DNA from: Streptomyces ochraceiscleroticus
GTDB taxonomy: Bacteria > Actinomycetota > Actinomycetes > Streptomycetales > Streptomycetaceae
Reading direction: 5' to 3'
DNA: 64,000 nt
NCBI RefSeq assembly: GCF_000720485.1
Contig: NZ_JOAX01000010.1
Location: 1 to 64,000, forward strand
A program made the translations under genes and the position numbers. A model generated the notes under the pieces. That model worked only from the letters and a program-made list of their open reading frames with translations. It was not told the DNA's origin and did not search any database. Of this stretch, positions 44,873 through 56,912 are shown piece by piece. Every line of letters begins with the position of its first letter. Within the stretch, counting starts at the first letter, position 1.

Positions 44873-45355
44873 ATGACGTTCAAGGTTGGCGACACCGTGG
44901 TCTATCCCCATCACGGGGCCGCGCTGATCGAGGCCATCGAAACTCGCCAGATCAAAGGCGTGGACAAGACCTACTTGGTGCTGAAGGTCGCCCAGGGCGA
45001 TCTGACGGTTCGTGTGCCAGCGGACAATGCGGAGTTCGTCGGTGTGCGCGATGTGGTCGGCCAGGACGGGCTCGACCGGGTCTTCGAGGTGCTTCGCGCA
45101 CCATATGCCGAAGAGCCGACGAACTGGTCCCGTCGCTACAAGGCAAATCTCGAAAAGCTCGCCTCCGGCGACGTGATCAAGGTCGCCGAAGTTGTTCGCG
45201 ACCTGTGGCGCCGTGAGCGTGAGCGCGGACTCTCCGCAGGTGAGAAGCGAATGCTCGCCAAGGCCCGCCAGATCCTGGTGAGCGAGCTCGCCCTCGCGGA
45301 GAACACGAACGAAGACAAGGCCGAGGCTCTGCTCGACGAGGTCCTCGCGTCCTGA
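44873..45355 (+). CDS. carD: CarD family RNA polymerase-binding transcription factor
   Basis: A 160-residue CdnL/CarD protein. The N-terminal RNA-polymerase-interacting domain ([21 protein letters not shown]) resembles the TRCF RID; the C-terminal helical domain includes the conserved Trp that wedges the promoter bubble ([20 protein letters not shown]). It binds the RNAP beta subunit and stabilises open complexes at housekeeping promoters, and is essential in mycobacteria. ATG 44873 with GGAAGGGG upstream. Base composition is less GC-biased than neighbours, typical of highly expressed genes. Confidence 0.95.
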   Translation: MTFKVGDTVVYPHHGAALIEAIETRQIKGVDKTYLVLKVAQGDLTVRVPADNAEFVGVRDVVGQDGLDRVFEVLRAPYAEEPTNWSRRYKANLEKLASGDVIKVAEVVRDLWRRERERGLSAGEKRMLAKARQILVSELALAENTNEDKAEALLDEVLAS

Positions 45356-45793
45356 CCCTGCCGCTGCTGGGTTTTCACAGTGATCGCTCACGGTGGTGGA
45401 CCCCGCAATGAGGCGCTCAGCACAATGAAGCGCGCTCAGCGGTGCTCAGCACGAAAATGCCGCGGTGCCCGAGCGACGATTGCTTCCTACGGAAGCAGTC
45501 CGTTGCCGGGCGCTGCGGCATATCTGATGACCGGCGTACCTACGACTGGCCCACCTACGGCCGACCGACCGGCCTACCTGCGGCGACGCACCCGGGCCGA
45601 CTGCGACGGCGGTACCCGGAACCGAAACCGGAACTGACGTGCCGGGCCCGGGCAGCTGGCTCGACCGGTCGTCACGGAAGGGTCCGGTCGGGGCGTCGCG
45701 CCCGGCACGGTGTGGCCATACCCACCTCTGCCGAGTAAACAAACCTGCCGCTCGAAATTCGGGGTGCGACCCCCGGCTCACGGAGTGCAACCG
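45356..45793. other. 438-bp gene-free region between carD and ispD
   Basis: No supportable gene. The only notable feature is three spaced GCTCAGC elements between about 45413 and 45447. No clear terminator for carD was found. Confidence 0.5.
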
Positions 45794-46543
45794 ATGTCTG
45801 AAGATTCCCGCCGACTTCGCACGGCGGCGGTCATCCCCGCGGCCGGCCGCGGCGTACGCCTCGGCCCCGGCGCCCCCAAGGCTCTGCGCGCGCTGGGCGG
45901 CACGCCCATGCTCATCCATGCCGTACGGGCCATGGCCGCCTCCCGCGCCGTCTCGCTCGTCGTCGTGGTCGCGCCGCCCGACGGCGCACCCGAAGTACGC
46001 GCGCTGCTGGACAGCCACACCTTCCCCGAGCGCACCGAGCTGCTGGTCGTCCCCGGCGGCGACACCCGCCAGCAGTCCGTGAGCCTCGGCCTGCAGGCCC
46101 TGCCCGAAGACGTCGACGTGGTCCTCGTCCACGACGCGGCGCGGCCCCTCGTGCCGGTCGACACCGTCGACACCGTGATCAACGCCGTACGGGGCGGCGC
46201 GCCCGCCGTCGTACCGGCGCTGCCGCTCGCCGACACCGTGAAGGAAGTACGGCCGGATTCCGGCGGTGGATCCGAGCCAGTGGTGGGCACGCCGGAGCGC
46301 GCCCGGCTGCGCGCCGTACAGACCCCGCAGGGCTTCGACCGCGACACGCTGGTCAAGGCGCACGAGACCGTGACCTTCGACGGCGAGGGCGCCACGGACG
46401 ACGCCGGCATGGTCGAGCGGCTCGGCGCGCCGGTCGTGGTCGTCCCCGGCCACGAAGAGGCGTTCAAGGTCACCCGCCCGCTGGACCTGGTCCTCGCGGA
46501 GGCCGTACTGGCGCGCCGGCGGGTGACGGACGGGTACGCCTGA
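45794..46543 (+). CDS. ispD: 2-C-methyl-D-erythritol 4-phosphate cytidylyltransferase
   Basis: A 249-residue enzyme of the MEP isoprenoid pathway that forms CDP-methylerythritol from CTP and MEP. Signatures: [26 protein letters not shown] (nucleotide-binding loop), [11 protein letters not shown], and [13 protein letters not shown] with [11 protein letters not shown]. The ATG at 45794 gives [10 protein letters not shown]. ispF follows 158 bp downstream on the same strand, so the two MEP genes are probably expressed together. Confidence 0.95.
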   Translation: MSEDSRRLRTAAVIPAAGRGVRLGPGAPKALRALGGTPMLIHAVRAMAASRAVSLVVVVAPPDGAPEVRALLDSHTFPERTELLVVPGGDTRQQSVSLGLQALPEDVDVVLVHDAARPLVPVDTVDTVINAVRGGAPAVVPALPLADTVKEVRPDSGGGSEPVVGTPERARLRAVQTPQGFDRDTLVKAHETVTFDGEGATDDAGMVERLGAPVVVVPGHEEAFKVTRPLDLVLAEAVLARRRVTDGYA

Positions 46544-46701
46544 GACGGCCGCCTCGCGTCGGGCGGCCCCGCGGGGTGGGGTTTGAAGTCGGTGGGGGGC
46601 GTATACGGGGCGGTGGGGGGTGGCCCCCTACCCGTCCGACGAGCGGGGGCGGGGCGGAGTTCTCGCGCGGTTCGATGTTCACTCGCAGGGAGGAAAATTT
46701 C

Positions 46702-47193
46702 ATGGTCGCGTTGCCCCAGGTGGGGATCGGGACGGACGTACACGCCTTTGAGCAGGGGCGTGAGCTGTGGTGCGCCGGCCTGCTCTGGGACGAGGCGGCC
46801 AGCGGCGGCTACGGCCTCGCCGGGCACAGCGACGGCGACGTGGCCGCGCACGCCGCCTGCGACGCCCTCTTCTCCGCGGCCGGCATCGGCGACCTCGGCG
46901 CGCACTTCGGTACGAGCCGCCCCGAGTGGTCCGGTGCCTCCGGCGTGACCCTCCTCGCCGAGGCCGCCCGCATCGTCCGGGCCGAGGGCTTCGAGATCGG
47001 CAACATCGCCGTCCAGGTCATCGGCGTACGCCCGAAGATCGGCAAGCGCCGCGAGGAGGCCCAGAAGGCCCTCTCCGCCGCGGCCGGCGCCCCCGTCGCG
47101 ATCTCCGGCACCACCACCGACGGCCTCGGCCTCACAGGCCGAGCCGAGGGCCTCGCAGCCCTGGCCACGGCGTTGGTCATCCGCACGGCGTAA
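46702..47193 (+). CDS. ispF: 2-C-methyl-D-erythritol 2,4-cyclodiphosphate synthase
   Basis: A 163-residue trimeric zinc enzyme converting CDP-ME 2-phosphate to the cyclic diphosphate. The metal ligands are in GIGTDVHAF (Asp, His) and [16 protein letters not shown] (His); the CMP-binding end is [14 protein letters not shown]. The ATG at 46702 is fixed by GGGAGGA seven bases before. Next to ispD, as in most actinomycetes. Confidence 0.95.
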   Translation: MVALPQVGIGTDVHAFEQGRELWCAGLLWDEAASGGYGLAGHSDGDVAAHAACDALFSAAGIGDLGAHFGTSRPEWSGASGVTLLAEAARIVRAEGFEIGNIAVQVIGVRPKIGKRREEAQKALSAAAGAPVAISGTTTDGLGLTGRAEGLAALATALVIRTA

Positions 47194-47561
47194 CACCCCA
47201 CGACGGGGGCAGGGGGCCGGACCCGGCCCGGGCGACGCCCGGGCCACCTGGCCCCACCTCGGCCGGCCCGGCCCGGTCCCGCCCAGGGCGGACCACCCGG
47301 CTCCACGCCGGCCCGGGCGCCCGGTTCCCCCCTGCGGGTGAATCGCGGCTGACACCCGCGCCGGACGCGAACAACTCCCGCCCCCCATTCGTCAGACGGG
47401 GTGGGGGCCTCAAGGTCTGCGCATACGGGCGCAGCGTCGAACTCCTCGCTCCTCAGGGGGAATTCCTTGCCCTGGGGAATTTCCTGCCCCCGTACGGACG
47501 TTGGCCCGGCAGCAGCGTCAGAACGAGTCCCGCTCCGTACGGTCCGCAGGGAGGAACCGCC
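47194..47561. other. 368-bp gene-free GC-rich region
   Basis: No supportable coding frame; extremely GC-rich with many overlapping short GGCCGGCCC-type self-complementary runs, too redundant to assign one terminator. The last 15 bp carry the GGGAGG ribosome site of the next gene. Confidence 0.5.
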
Positions 47562-47966
47562 GTGGCAGTCGAGTTCTCCGAGGCCCTCAAGAAGGTTCTC
47601 GATTCCCCGGTCCTGGTCACCGTGGCCACGATCCAGCCCGACGGCAGCCCGCAGGTCTCCCCGGTGTGGGTCAAGAGGGACGGCGACGACCTCCTGTTCT
47701 CCACGACCGAGGAGCGCCGCAAGGCCGCGAACCTGCGGCGCGACCCCCGGGTGACCGTCGTCGTCCAGGCCCCCGACGACCCGTACGTCTACGCGGAGAT
47801 ACGCGGCAGTGCGGAGCTCACCGGCGAGGGCGCGCAGGAGCTGCTCGACGAGGTCTCGGTGAAGTACACGGGCAAGCCGTACGCGGAGTTCAACCCGAAG
47901 GCCGGGCGGGACGGTACGCGCCTGGTCGTCCGCATCACCCCGCGGAAGATCGTCGGACGCCTCTGA
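47562..47966 (+). CDS. PPOX-class F420- or flavin-dependent oxidoreductase
   Basis: A 134-residue split-barrel protein of the pyridoxamine-5'-phosphate oxidase-like family (VTVATIQPDGSPQVSPVWVKRDGDDLLFSTTEERRKAANLRRDPRVTVVV), close to the Rv1155-type F420-dependent group by its length and SPQVSPVWV motif. It probably reduces a small molecule using F420H2 or FMN. GTG start with GGGAGGAACC upstream. The substrate is unknown. Confidence 0.88.
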   Translation: MAVEFSEALKKVLDSPVLVTVATIQPDGSPQVSPVWVKRDGDDLLFSTTEERRKAANLRRDPRVTVVVQAPDDPYVYAEIRGSAELTGEGAQELLDEVSVKYTGKPYAEFNPKAGRDGTRLVVRITPRKIVGRL

Positions 47967-48175
47967 CCGGCCGACCGCACCCCGGCTGCTGGCCGGCGGT
48001 GCGCGCCCCCTCCCGTATCCCCTCCGTCCTCGTCCGGCACCCCCGCCGCTCCCCACCCCGCATCCCCGGGCGTACCACCGCGAAGTGGTGTGGAACACCC
48101 GCGAATATCACGCTTCTGTGTCCCCGTGGGCCATCGGGTCGCGGGGCACTGCCTCGTTCCGTCTACCCTTGATGC

Positions 48176-49573
<1,398 letters not shown>

Positions 49574-49721
49574 CAGACGGCGACGCCCGCGCCCCGGTGG
49601 ACGCGGGCGGCGCAGCCCCCGCCCCGGTCGCCCGCCCAGGGCGCCCCGGGCGACACTCATACGTATACGCAGCAGACATCCACGTCGAGAGACGTCGAGA
49701 GCAGTAAGAAACAGGTGACCC

Positions 49722-50675
49722 ATGGCCGGCAACAGCCAGCGCAGGAACCGCCGCACGTCCAACAAGAAGGGCATGCAGGTCGGCAGCGGCGGCCAGCGCC
49801 GCCGGGGCCTGGAGGGCAAGGGCCCCACCCCGCCCGCGTCCGCCCGCAAGGGACATGTGAAGAACCGCGTCGCCAACGCGAAGGCCAAGCAGGCGGCGCA
49901 CCGCCGCCCGGCCCCGCGCCGCGGCGGCGCCAAGGGCACGGCCGAGCTGGTCGTCGGCCGTAACCCGGTCGTGGAGGCGCTGCGCGAGGACATCCCCGCG
50001 ACGACCCTCTACGTCCAGCAGTTCATCGACAGCGACGAGCGGGTGCGCGAGGCGCTCCAGCTCGCCGCCGACCGCGGCATGAACCTCATGGAGGCGCCGC
50101 GCCCCGAGCTGGACCGGATGACCAACGGGCTCAACCACCAGGGCCTGGTCCTGCAGATCCCGCCGTACGAGTACGCGCACCCGGAGGACCTGGCCGCGGC
50201 CGCGTTCGACGACGGCGAGGACCCGCTGATCGTCGCCCTGGACGGCGTCACGGACCCGCGCAACCTCGGTGCCGTGGTCCGTTCCGTCTCCGCGTTCGGC
50301 GGCCACGGCGTGGTCGTACCGGAGCGGCGCGCGGCCGGGATGACGGCGGGTGCGTGGAAGACCTCCGCCGGTACCGCGGCGCGCACGCCGGTCGCGCGCG
50401 CCACCAACCTCACCCGCACGCTGGAGTCGTACCAGAAGGCCGGCATGATCGTCGTGGGCCTGGCGGCCGACGGCGAGGTCGAGCTGCAGGACCTGGAGGC
50501 GCTGGACGGCCCGGTCGTCATCGTCGTCGGCAGCGAGGGCAAGGGCCTCTCGCGCCTGGTCGGCGAGACCTGTGACGTGCGCGTCCGCATCCCGATGCCG
50601 GGCGGCGCCGAGTCGCTGAACGCGGGTGTCGCCGCGGGCGTCGTTCTGTGGGAGGCGGCTCGCCGCCGGGCCTGA
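49722..50675 (+). CDS. rlmB: 23S rRNA 2'-O-methyltransferase RlmB/TrmH family
   Basis: A 317-residue SPOUT enzyme. Residues 1-70 are a basic disordered extension ([17 protein letters not shown]). An L30e-like substrate-binding domain starts [16 protein letters not shown]. The knotted SPOUT domain shows motif 1 [12 protein letters not shown], motif 2 [12 protein letters not shown] and motif 3 [18 protein letters not shown]. RlmB methylates G2251 of 23S rRNA; actinobacterial members are mostly annotated this way, but other TrmH specificities remain possible. The stop is in a 35-bp tandem duplication. Confidence 0.9.
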   Translation: MAGNSQRRNRRTSNKKGMQVGSGGQRRRGLEGKGPTPPASARKGHVKNRVANAKAKQAAHRRPAPRRGGAKGTAELVVGRNPVVEALREDIPATTLYVQQFIDSDERVREALQLAADRGMNLMEAPRPELDRMTNGLNHQGLVLQIPPYEYAHPEDLAAAAFDDGEDPLIVALDGVTDPRNLGAVVRSVSAFGGHGVVVPERRAAGMTAGAWKTSAGTAARTPVARATNLTRTLESYQKAGMIVVGLAADGEVELQDLEALDGPVVIVVGSEGKGLSRLVGETCDVRVRIPMPGGAESLNAGVAAGVVLWEAARRRA

Positions 50676-50723
50676 GCGCTCACAGCGCGGTGGCCCGCCG
50701 CCGGGTATGAGGGTTACAGCGTG
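50654..50723. repeat. ~35-bp tandem duplication over the rlmB stop
   Basis: Units 50654-50688 and 50689-50723 share a core CGCCGCCGGG followed by TGAG and end in ACAGCG, about 75% identical with a single-base indel. The first holds the true TGA at 50673-50675; the second has its own TGA at 50708. Confidence 0.75.
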
Positions 50724-50974
50724 CCGCGGCGCACGCGCGGGGGCGGGCCGGAGCCTGTCCCCGCGTGCGCAGTGCTGCTGCACGCTTCCGCTGTTGGGGT
50801 GGTCGGGCCGCTGCTGGTTCCCCAGTCGTGCCCACACCCGGGCAAATCGCCCCTGTAACTCGGCTCGCAACTCGGGGCAGAACGTAACCCTCCGTGCTGT
50901 ACAGGAAGTTTTGACGGGTCTCGGACAGATCGGCCCGGTCAAGGCAGTGTCTTTAACGCTGGTCACTCGGTTAG

Positions 50975-52792
50975 ATGAGCGTGGACACCAGAACACCCCG
51001 CACGCCTACGGGGGGACGCTCGCCGGGCTTCGATGACGAGCCGGTACTGAGCTCGGTCAAGGTGCCGTGCGACCCCGCGCAGGTCATCGTCAATCACGCC
51101 AGCTTCCGCGTGCAGCTCGCGGCCCCCGTGTCGGCGGGCGCCGCGCGGGGTGCCACGGCCGGCGCGGGTGCCGCCGCTGCCGGCTCCGGCGCCGCGTCCG
51201 GGCCCGCCCGGCGGCGCGCGCCCGTCGTCTGGAGCGGCCGTACGACGCCGGGCGACACCACGGCCCCCACCACCCAACTCCTGCACGCCGTGCGGAACAA
51301 CGCGGGCCGGAGCGACGACGCCGGCGCGACCCAGGTCCTGCCCAGGGTCAGGCCTGAGGAGACCACCTCCTTCGCGCCGCCCCCGTCGGCCGGCGTGATC
51401 GGGCCCCGCGGCGCCTCCGACGACACCGAGCTGCTGCCCCAGGTCCCGCAGGCCCGCCCCTCGGACGCCACCTGGTCCGACGACACGTACGGCACGGGCG
51501 ACGACGCGTACGCCGTGCCGGGTACGGGCGGCGACGCGTGGCGCGACGGTGCGCGCAGGGGCGCCCACACCGGTACGTACGCCGGCTCGTACACCGATCC
51601 TTCCGACGGCTCGTACGCGGGTCCGTACGACGGTTCGGCCCCTGGCCCGGACGGCGGCTCCGGCGACGCCTGGGGCGAAGCCCCGTACGGCCACGAAGGC
51701 CCGTACAGCGACGCCGAATTCGAGCCCCGCCAGGAGGGCGGCCGCCGCTTCGCCGGCGACAAGCAGGCGTTCTACCCCGACCGCCGGATGAACCTCGGTG
51801 TCGTCCTGCTCCCGCTGCGCATCTTCCTCGGTTTCATCACCATCTACGCGGGCATGGGCAAGCTCTGCGACCCCGTCTACTTCGACGGCGGCGAGCGCGG
51901 CTCCATGGTCAAGTGGCTGGAGTCGCTGGACCCGTGGGCGCTCGCCACGCCGCTGCGCGACTTCGCGCTCGCGCACCCGGTCGGCGCCGGCCTCACCGTC
52001 GCCTTCCTCCAGGTCGTCGTCGGCGTACTGACCGTCTGCGGCCTGTGGCAGCGGGTCGCCGCCTCCATGGGCGCGCTGCTCTCGGCCGCCCTCCTGATGA
52101 CCGTGAGCTGGCGCAACGTGCCCGTGTACGACGCGCCGGACATCATCTACCTCGCCGCCTGGAGCCCCCTGATCATCGCGGGCGCCCCCGTCTACTCCCT
52201 GGACGCGCGGCTGGCCGGCGAGGCATGGCGCAACCTCGGCCCCCGAGTCGAGGTCTGGGACCTGCGGCGCCGGGTACTGCGCCGCGGCGCTGTGATGACC
52301 GCGGTGGTCGCCGGCCTCACGCTGCTGATCGGCTCCCTCCTGGGCGGCGCCGTACGGTCCGCCTCCGGCCCGACCGTCCCGAAGCCGGGCGAGCCGCCGA
52401 CCAACAGCCTGCCCGGCCGCCCGCTGCACACCCCGCGCGAAGCCCCCGGCCGTACGGACAGCGGCCGCACGGCCGGTGCCTCGCAGGGCAGCAGCGCCTC
52501 GCCCACCGCCGGCGCCTCCCGCGGTACGGACTCCTCGGCCTCCCCGTCGGCCTCGCAGCCGAGCACGGCCAGGGAGACGGCCGGCGCCACCCAGGGCGTC
52601 CAGCCCGGCCGGACCACGAGCGGCCCGCCGCAGCAGTCCGCCCCGGCCGACCCCCCGCCCGCCACCCAGGCCCCGACCTCCACGGCCGGCACGGGCGGCG
52701 GCACGACGGGCGGCTCCTCGGGCGGCTCGTCCTCCGGCGGCTCCTCAGGAGGCTCCTCCGGCGGCGGCACGCTGGGCGGCCTGCTGGGCTGA
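50975..52792 (+). CDS. DoxX family membrane protein with long low-complexity arms
   Basis: A 605-residue protein. Residues 1-265 are disordered and Gly/Tyr/Asp-rich (GTYAGSYTDPSDGSYAGPYDG). A DoxX-like four-helix bundle spans about 270-410 (LGVVLLPLRIFLGFITIYAGMGKL ... DAPDIIYLAAWSPLIIAG), followed by a further helix (AVVAGLTLLIGSLLGG) and a Ser/Gly/Thr-rich C-tail ending GGTLGGLLG. DoxX proteins partner with redox or thiosulfate enzymes, but the role here is unclear. ATG 50975 overlaps a TTAGAT box, and GTG 50981 is an alternative. Confidence 0.85.
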   Translation: MSVDTRTPRTPTGGRSPGFDDEPVLSSVKVPCDPAQVIVNHASFRVQLAAPVSAGAARGATAGAGAAAAGSGAASGPARRRAPVVWSGRTTPGDTTAPTTQLLHAVRNNAGRSDDAGATQVLPRVRPEETTSFAPPPSAGVIGPRGASDDTELLPQVPQARPSDATWSDDTYGTGDDAYAVPGTGGDAWRDGARRGAHTGTYAGSYTDPSDGSYAGPYDGSAPGPDGGSGDAWGEAPYGHEGPYSDAEFEPRQEGGRRFAGDKQAFYPDRRMNLGVVLLPLRIFLGFITIYAGMGKLCDPVYFDGGERGSMVKWLESLDPWALATPLRDFALAHPVGAGLTVAFLQVVVGVLTVCGLWQRVAASMGALLSAALLMTVSWRNVPVYDAPDIIYLAAWSPLIIAGAPVYSLDARLAGEAWRNLGPRVEVWDLRRRVLRRGAVMTAVVAGLTLLIGSLLGGAVRSASGPTVPKPGEPPTNSLPGRPLHTPREAPGRTDSGRTAGASQGSSASPTAGASRGTDSSASPSASQPSTARETAGATQGVQPGRTTSGPPQQSAPADPPPATQAPTSTAGTGGGTTGGSSGGSSSGGSSGGSSGGGTLGGLLG

Positions 52793-53104
52793 CGGCCGGA
52801 GACGCGCACGACGGCCGACGGCAGCTCGACGGCGAACTGGACGGGGTCACCCGTCCAGTAGCCGCCTGACGAGACCTCGCCGATCAGTCCGGATGCCGCG
52901 CCCCGTACGCTCGTCCGTCAACAGGCCGACGCAGACGGAGCAGACGGAGACGGAGCGCATGGGGGGGACAAGGGCATACACGGGCTCGCGACAGGGACCG
53001 GCCGAGCGGCCCGGCCGGTCGAGAACGCCCCTCCGCGACGATGTCCGGGCCTCATTTTCTGGTTTCTGTTCCCCAGCGCGTGCGTTGCGGCCTCGGCGGG
53101 CCTG

Positions 53105-53653
53105 ATGTGGCTCCAGCCGGTGGCGCCACTGCCGGCCCTGCTGCGCACCCCGGCCTTCTTCACCTCCGCGCTGCTGATACCCCTGGCGCTCCTCGGGGTG
53201 CCGGGCTACTTGCTCCGCCACGTCACTCACAAGAAGACGCCGAAACTGGCCATCGGAGCGCTCACCATTGCCCTCCCCGCCGCGATCGCGCTGGCGATCA
53301 TCACCCAAGAGGCCGGCGACGAGCGGGGACTGGAGAAGCGGGGCCGGTGGACCGAGGCCGTCGTGGTCGACGTTGACAACGGCAAGCCCGATGAGTGCAC
53401 GCTCCGCACCCGCGACGGCCGGGAGATCTCACCTCGGATGACGGACGGCTGCGACCGGCAAAGGGTCGAGCCGGGCGACAGACTGCGCGTGCTGTACGAC
53501 CCCGAGGGCGCAGCCGGTCCATTGGAGGACGCGGACACGGAAGTGGACCTGGACCCCGGTGCGTACAAAGGCACAATCGGCGGCCTGGCAGCGCTGACCG
53601 TCGTGGCAGGCACGTTGGCCTGCGTACGGCTGAGTCGGGGGGACAACGGGTAG
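53105..53653 (+). CDS. Small membrane protein, 5' end uncertain (possible frameshift)
   Basis: A 182-residue frame from ATG 53105 with two strong helices (SALLIPLALLGVPGYLL and KLAIGALTIALPAAIALAI), a soluble domain (DVDNGKPDECTLRTRDGREISPRMTDGCDRQRVEPGDRLRVLYDPEG), and a final helix. The same frame upstream of 53105 also encodes a hydrophobic helix (LIFWFLFPSACVAASAGL), but no start codon precedes it in frame. A well-placed ATG with GGAG (52959) lies one frame off, next to a run of seven G. The true gene may start at 52959 with a frameshift. DUF3592-like resemblance is weak. Confidence 0.65.
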   Translation: MWLQPVAPLPALLRTPAFFTSALLIPLALLGVPGYLLRHVTHKKTPKLAIGALTIALPAAIALAIITQEAGDERGLEKRGRWTEAVVVDVDNGKPDECTLRTRDGREISPRMTDGCDRQRVEPGDRLRVLYDPEGAAGPLEDADTEVDLDPGAYKGTIGGLAALTVVAGTLACVRLSRGDNG

Positions 53654-53714
53654 GACGGGGGACACCCCCCTAGGACGAGCGCCCGCGCCCGTCCCCTTGC
53701 CTGACCGCCTCCGT

Positions 53715-53774
53715 GTCCGCGTCCATGTCGGTGACCATGTCCGCGTCCATGTCGGTGTCCATGTCCGTATCCGT
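53715..53774. repeat. 12-bp tandem repeat (5 copies) beyond the nucleotidyltransferase stop
   Basis: Units GTCCGCGTCCAT, GTCGGTGACCAT, GTCCGCGTCCAT, GTCGGTGTCCAT and GTCCGTATCCGT alternate two types in a 24-bp superperiod. The array ends 18 bp from the stop codon at 53793, and a degenerate unit may bridge the gap. Confidence 0.8.
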
Positions 53775-53792
53775 GGCCGCCTCAGCGTCGGT

Positions 53793-54545
53793 TCAGAAGG
53801 CCCGGCCCTGGCCGTGTCCGTGGCCGTATCTGGCGAGTTCGCTCGCGGCCTCGGTGAGGTCCTTCGCCGTGTCGATCGCGCGCCAGTAGGCGCCGTGCGG
53901 CAGCGGGAAACCTGCCAGCCGGCGCTCGCGCGCGAGCCGCGGGAACGTCATGCGTTCGTGGTCGCCGCGGTCCGGCAGCAGCCCCCTGAAGGCCGCCGAG
54001 AAGACGTACACGCCCGCGTTGATCAGGTACGGCGACGGCGGCGCCTCGATGAAGTCCAGTACGTGCCCGAAGGGGTCCGTCTCGACGGCGCCCCAGGGGA
54101 TCCGCGGCCGGGCCAGCGCCAGCGTGGCCTCCGCGCCCCGCTCGTGGTGGAAGTCCGCCATCTCGCGCAGGGAGAAGCGCGTCCAGATGTCGCCGTTGGT
54201 GGCGTACCAGGGCTGGTCGGGGCGGGGGAGTGAGGCGGCGGCGTACTTCAGTCCGCCGCCGCGGCCCAGCGGTTCGGTCTCCACGACCGTGGTGACCCGC
54301 AAGGGCAGTTCGGCCTGGTCGAGCCAGTCCTGGAGGACGTCGGCGAGGTGGCCGCAGGAGACGACCGCGTCGGTGACGCCCTCGGCGGCCAGCCAGGCGA
54401 GCTGATGGCCGATGATCGGGGTCCCGGTGCCCGGGATCTCGACCATCGGCTTGGGCCGGTCATCGGTGTACGGGCGGAGCCGCGAGCCCTGGCCGCCTGC
54501 CAGAACCACGGCCTGCGTGGGATGCGGGTACGGGACGCCTGTCAT
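53793..54545 (-). CDS. Sugar-1-phosphate nucleotidyltransferase-like protein
   Basis: A 250-residue GT-A/NTP-transferase fold protein. It opens QAVVLAGGQGSRLRPYTDDRPKPMVEI, the G-x-G-x-R-x-x-P-x-T-x-x-x-P-K-P signature. VVETEPLGRGGGLKYA and YATNGDIWTRFSL (Asp of the metal site) follow, as in RmlA/mannose-1-P guanylyltransferases. It lacks the long C-terminal domain, so it is a single-domain enzyme. Probably makes an activated sugar for cell envelope glycans; sugar and nucleotide not deducible. The C-terminus is Gly/His-rich (YGHGHGQGRAF). Confidence 0.88.
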   Translation of the reverse strand: MTGVPYPHPTQAVVLAGGQGSRLRPYTDDRPKPMVEIPGTGTPIIGHQLAWLAAEGVTDAVVSCGHLADVLQDWLDQAELPLRVTTVVETEPLGRGGGLKYAAASLPRPDQPWYATNGDIWTRFSLREMADFHHERGAEATLALARPRIPWGAVETDPFGHVLDFIEAPPSPYLINAGVYVFSAAFRGLLPDRGDHERMTFPRLARERRLAGFPLPHGAYWRAIDTAKDLTEAASELARYGHGHGQGRAF

Positions 54546-54660
54546 GATCCGCACCCTATGCGGTGATCGCGGTGGCCGACGGCGGCCACCGCGACCAGGG
54601 GGCCGACGGCCGGTTTCAGGGGCGCTCCGCGAGGGCACGCCGTGCGCCGCGTACGTACGT

Positions 54661-54708
54661 CACCTGTCACCGCATCTGTCACTGCATCTGTCGCTGCACC
54701 TGTCACTG
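54661..54708. repeat. 12-bp tandem repeat (4 copies) over the stop of a secreted protein gene
   Basis: Units CACCTGTCACCG, CATCTGTCACTG, CATCTGTCGCTG and CACCTGTCACTG fill 54661-54708. The last contains the stop complement TCA at 54703-54705. Read on the coding strand, three of the four units present TGA in frame. Confidence 0.85.
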
Positions 54709-55125
54709 CGCAGTGGCGACCCCGCTCGCGAAGGACGTGTCACAGACCGGCCGCGAGTACGCCTGCGCACGGTGCGCGGCGCCGTACTTCTCGACCGCGG
54801 CGCGGCCCAGGGCGCGGGCGATGGACGCGCAGTGCTTGGCCAGCGACGGACGCTTGGTGGTGGCTTCCTGGAGGTGGGTCAGGGCGGTCCCCGGGTTTTT
54901 CTCCTGGAGTTCGGCCAGGAGCTGGTCGCGCAGGACGTCCTGCGGGGCTCTGTGGGGGGCCTGCTGGTGGCTGGTGACCGTACCGGAGGACGCGGTGAGC
55001 ATCTGCGACTCGGAGGTCGGCGAGGCCCACGGTACGCGGGTGACGGCGAGCGTCCCTGAGAGCACAAGGACGACGGGCAGGACGAGAGCGAGAGTTCGGC
55101 CGATACGCCGGGCTGCGGAGTTCAC
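54703..55125 (-). CDS. Secreted or membrane-anchored protein of unknown function
   Basis: A 140-residue protein with an N-terminal hydrophobic segment (RTLALVLPVVLVLSGTLAV) and a small helical domain (DVLRDQLLAELQEKNPGTALTHLQEATTKRPSLAKHCASIARALGRAAVEKYG) with two Cys (KHCASI, RPVCDTS) suited to a disulfide outside the cell. GTG start at 55125. No family recognised. It runs codirectionally with the nucleotidyltransferase gene, 157 bp upstream of it. The stop codon is in a 12-bp tandem array. Confidence 0.75.
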   Translation of the reverse strand: MNSAARRIGRTLALVLPVVLVLSGTLAVTRVPWASPTSESQMLTASSGTVTSHQQAPHRAPQDVLRDQLLAELQEKNPGTALTHLQEATTKRPSLAKHCASIARALGRAAVEKYGAAHRAQAYSRPVCDTSFASGVATAQ

Positions 55126-55491
55126 GTCCGTGATGGTAGCGAGCAGTGATGATTTGGCGACATTTAGTCACTCGGTCGAGGGATGAATTCGCCTGTCGTG
55201 GATTAAGTGATGTTGACGCACACTGCTCGAAATGGCCGAACTGCCGGGGTATTTGTCGACAACCGGGAAGCTCACGTACCTCCCCAGCCCGCCCACCGCC
55301 TCAAACCGCGCGTACGGCAGGAAGTTCGCGTCCCCCTGAACCAGCAGGCAGAACCGGGAAAAACGGCGGCCGAGGCGGCCCTCCGCAAGGAAGGCCACCC
55401 CGCCCGCCGCCAAACTCACCCGTTCCGGGCACCTACAACATGCTCACGCGCGTGACGCGCGGGGTATGTGTCCTCCCCGGGTCTTCCCACC
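55126..55491. other. 366-bp gene-free region upstream of msiK stop
   Basis: No supportable coding frame. A palindromic CACGCGCGTG occurs near 55443. The first 80 bp are unusually AT-rich for this genome and probably hold the promoter of the small secreted protein gene. Confidence 0.5.
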
Positions 55492-56628
<1,137 letters not shown>

Positions 56629-56835
56629 GGTGATATGTCCCTTCACCGGCAGGAACGTGCCGGACGATCCGAGTAAAGGAATGAATGGGGCAGCCCGCTG
56701 CGCGATGTGGTGTAGGCCACTGCACACGGGCTGCCAGGGACGGTACCGGCCCCGGCACCCGGTGTCAGTAGCCCGGACATCACGAAAATTCTCCGCCCAG
56801 GTAACCTGCAGCCCTGGGTACACTTCACCAGACAC

Positions 56836-56912
56836 GCCTCCTTAGCTCAGCTGGCCAGAGCACCGCTCTTGTAAAGCGAAGGTCGTCGGTTCGAATCCGA
56901 CAGGGGGCTCCA
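56836..56912 (+). tRNA. tRNA-Thr (anticodon TGT)
   Basis: Complete cloverleaf: acceptor GCCTCCT with AGGGGGC (one G-T pair), D stem GCTC/GAGC, anticodon stem CCGCT/AGCGA around the loop CTTGTAA giving anticodon TGT, and T-arm GTCGG-TTCGAAT-CCGAC. Discriminator T and encoded CCA follow. The 3' end is the apparent integration site of the accessory segment that follows. Confidence 0.95.

Noticed and set aside
45413..45447. GCTCAGC repeats between carD and ispD as an operator
   Set aside because: Spacing is irregular and one element is embedded in a different context; no support beyond chance.
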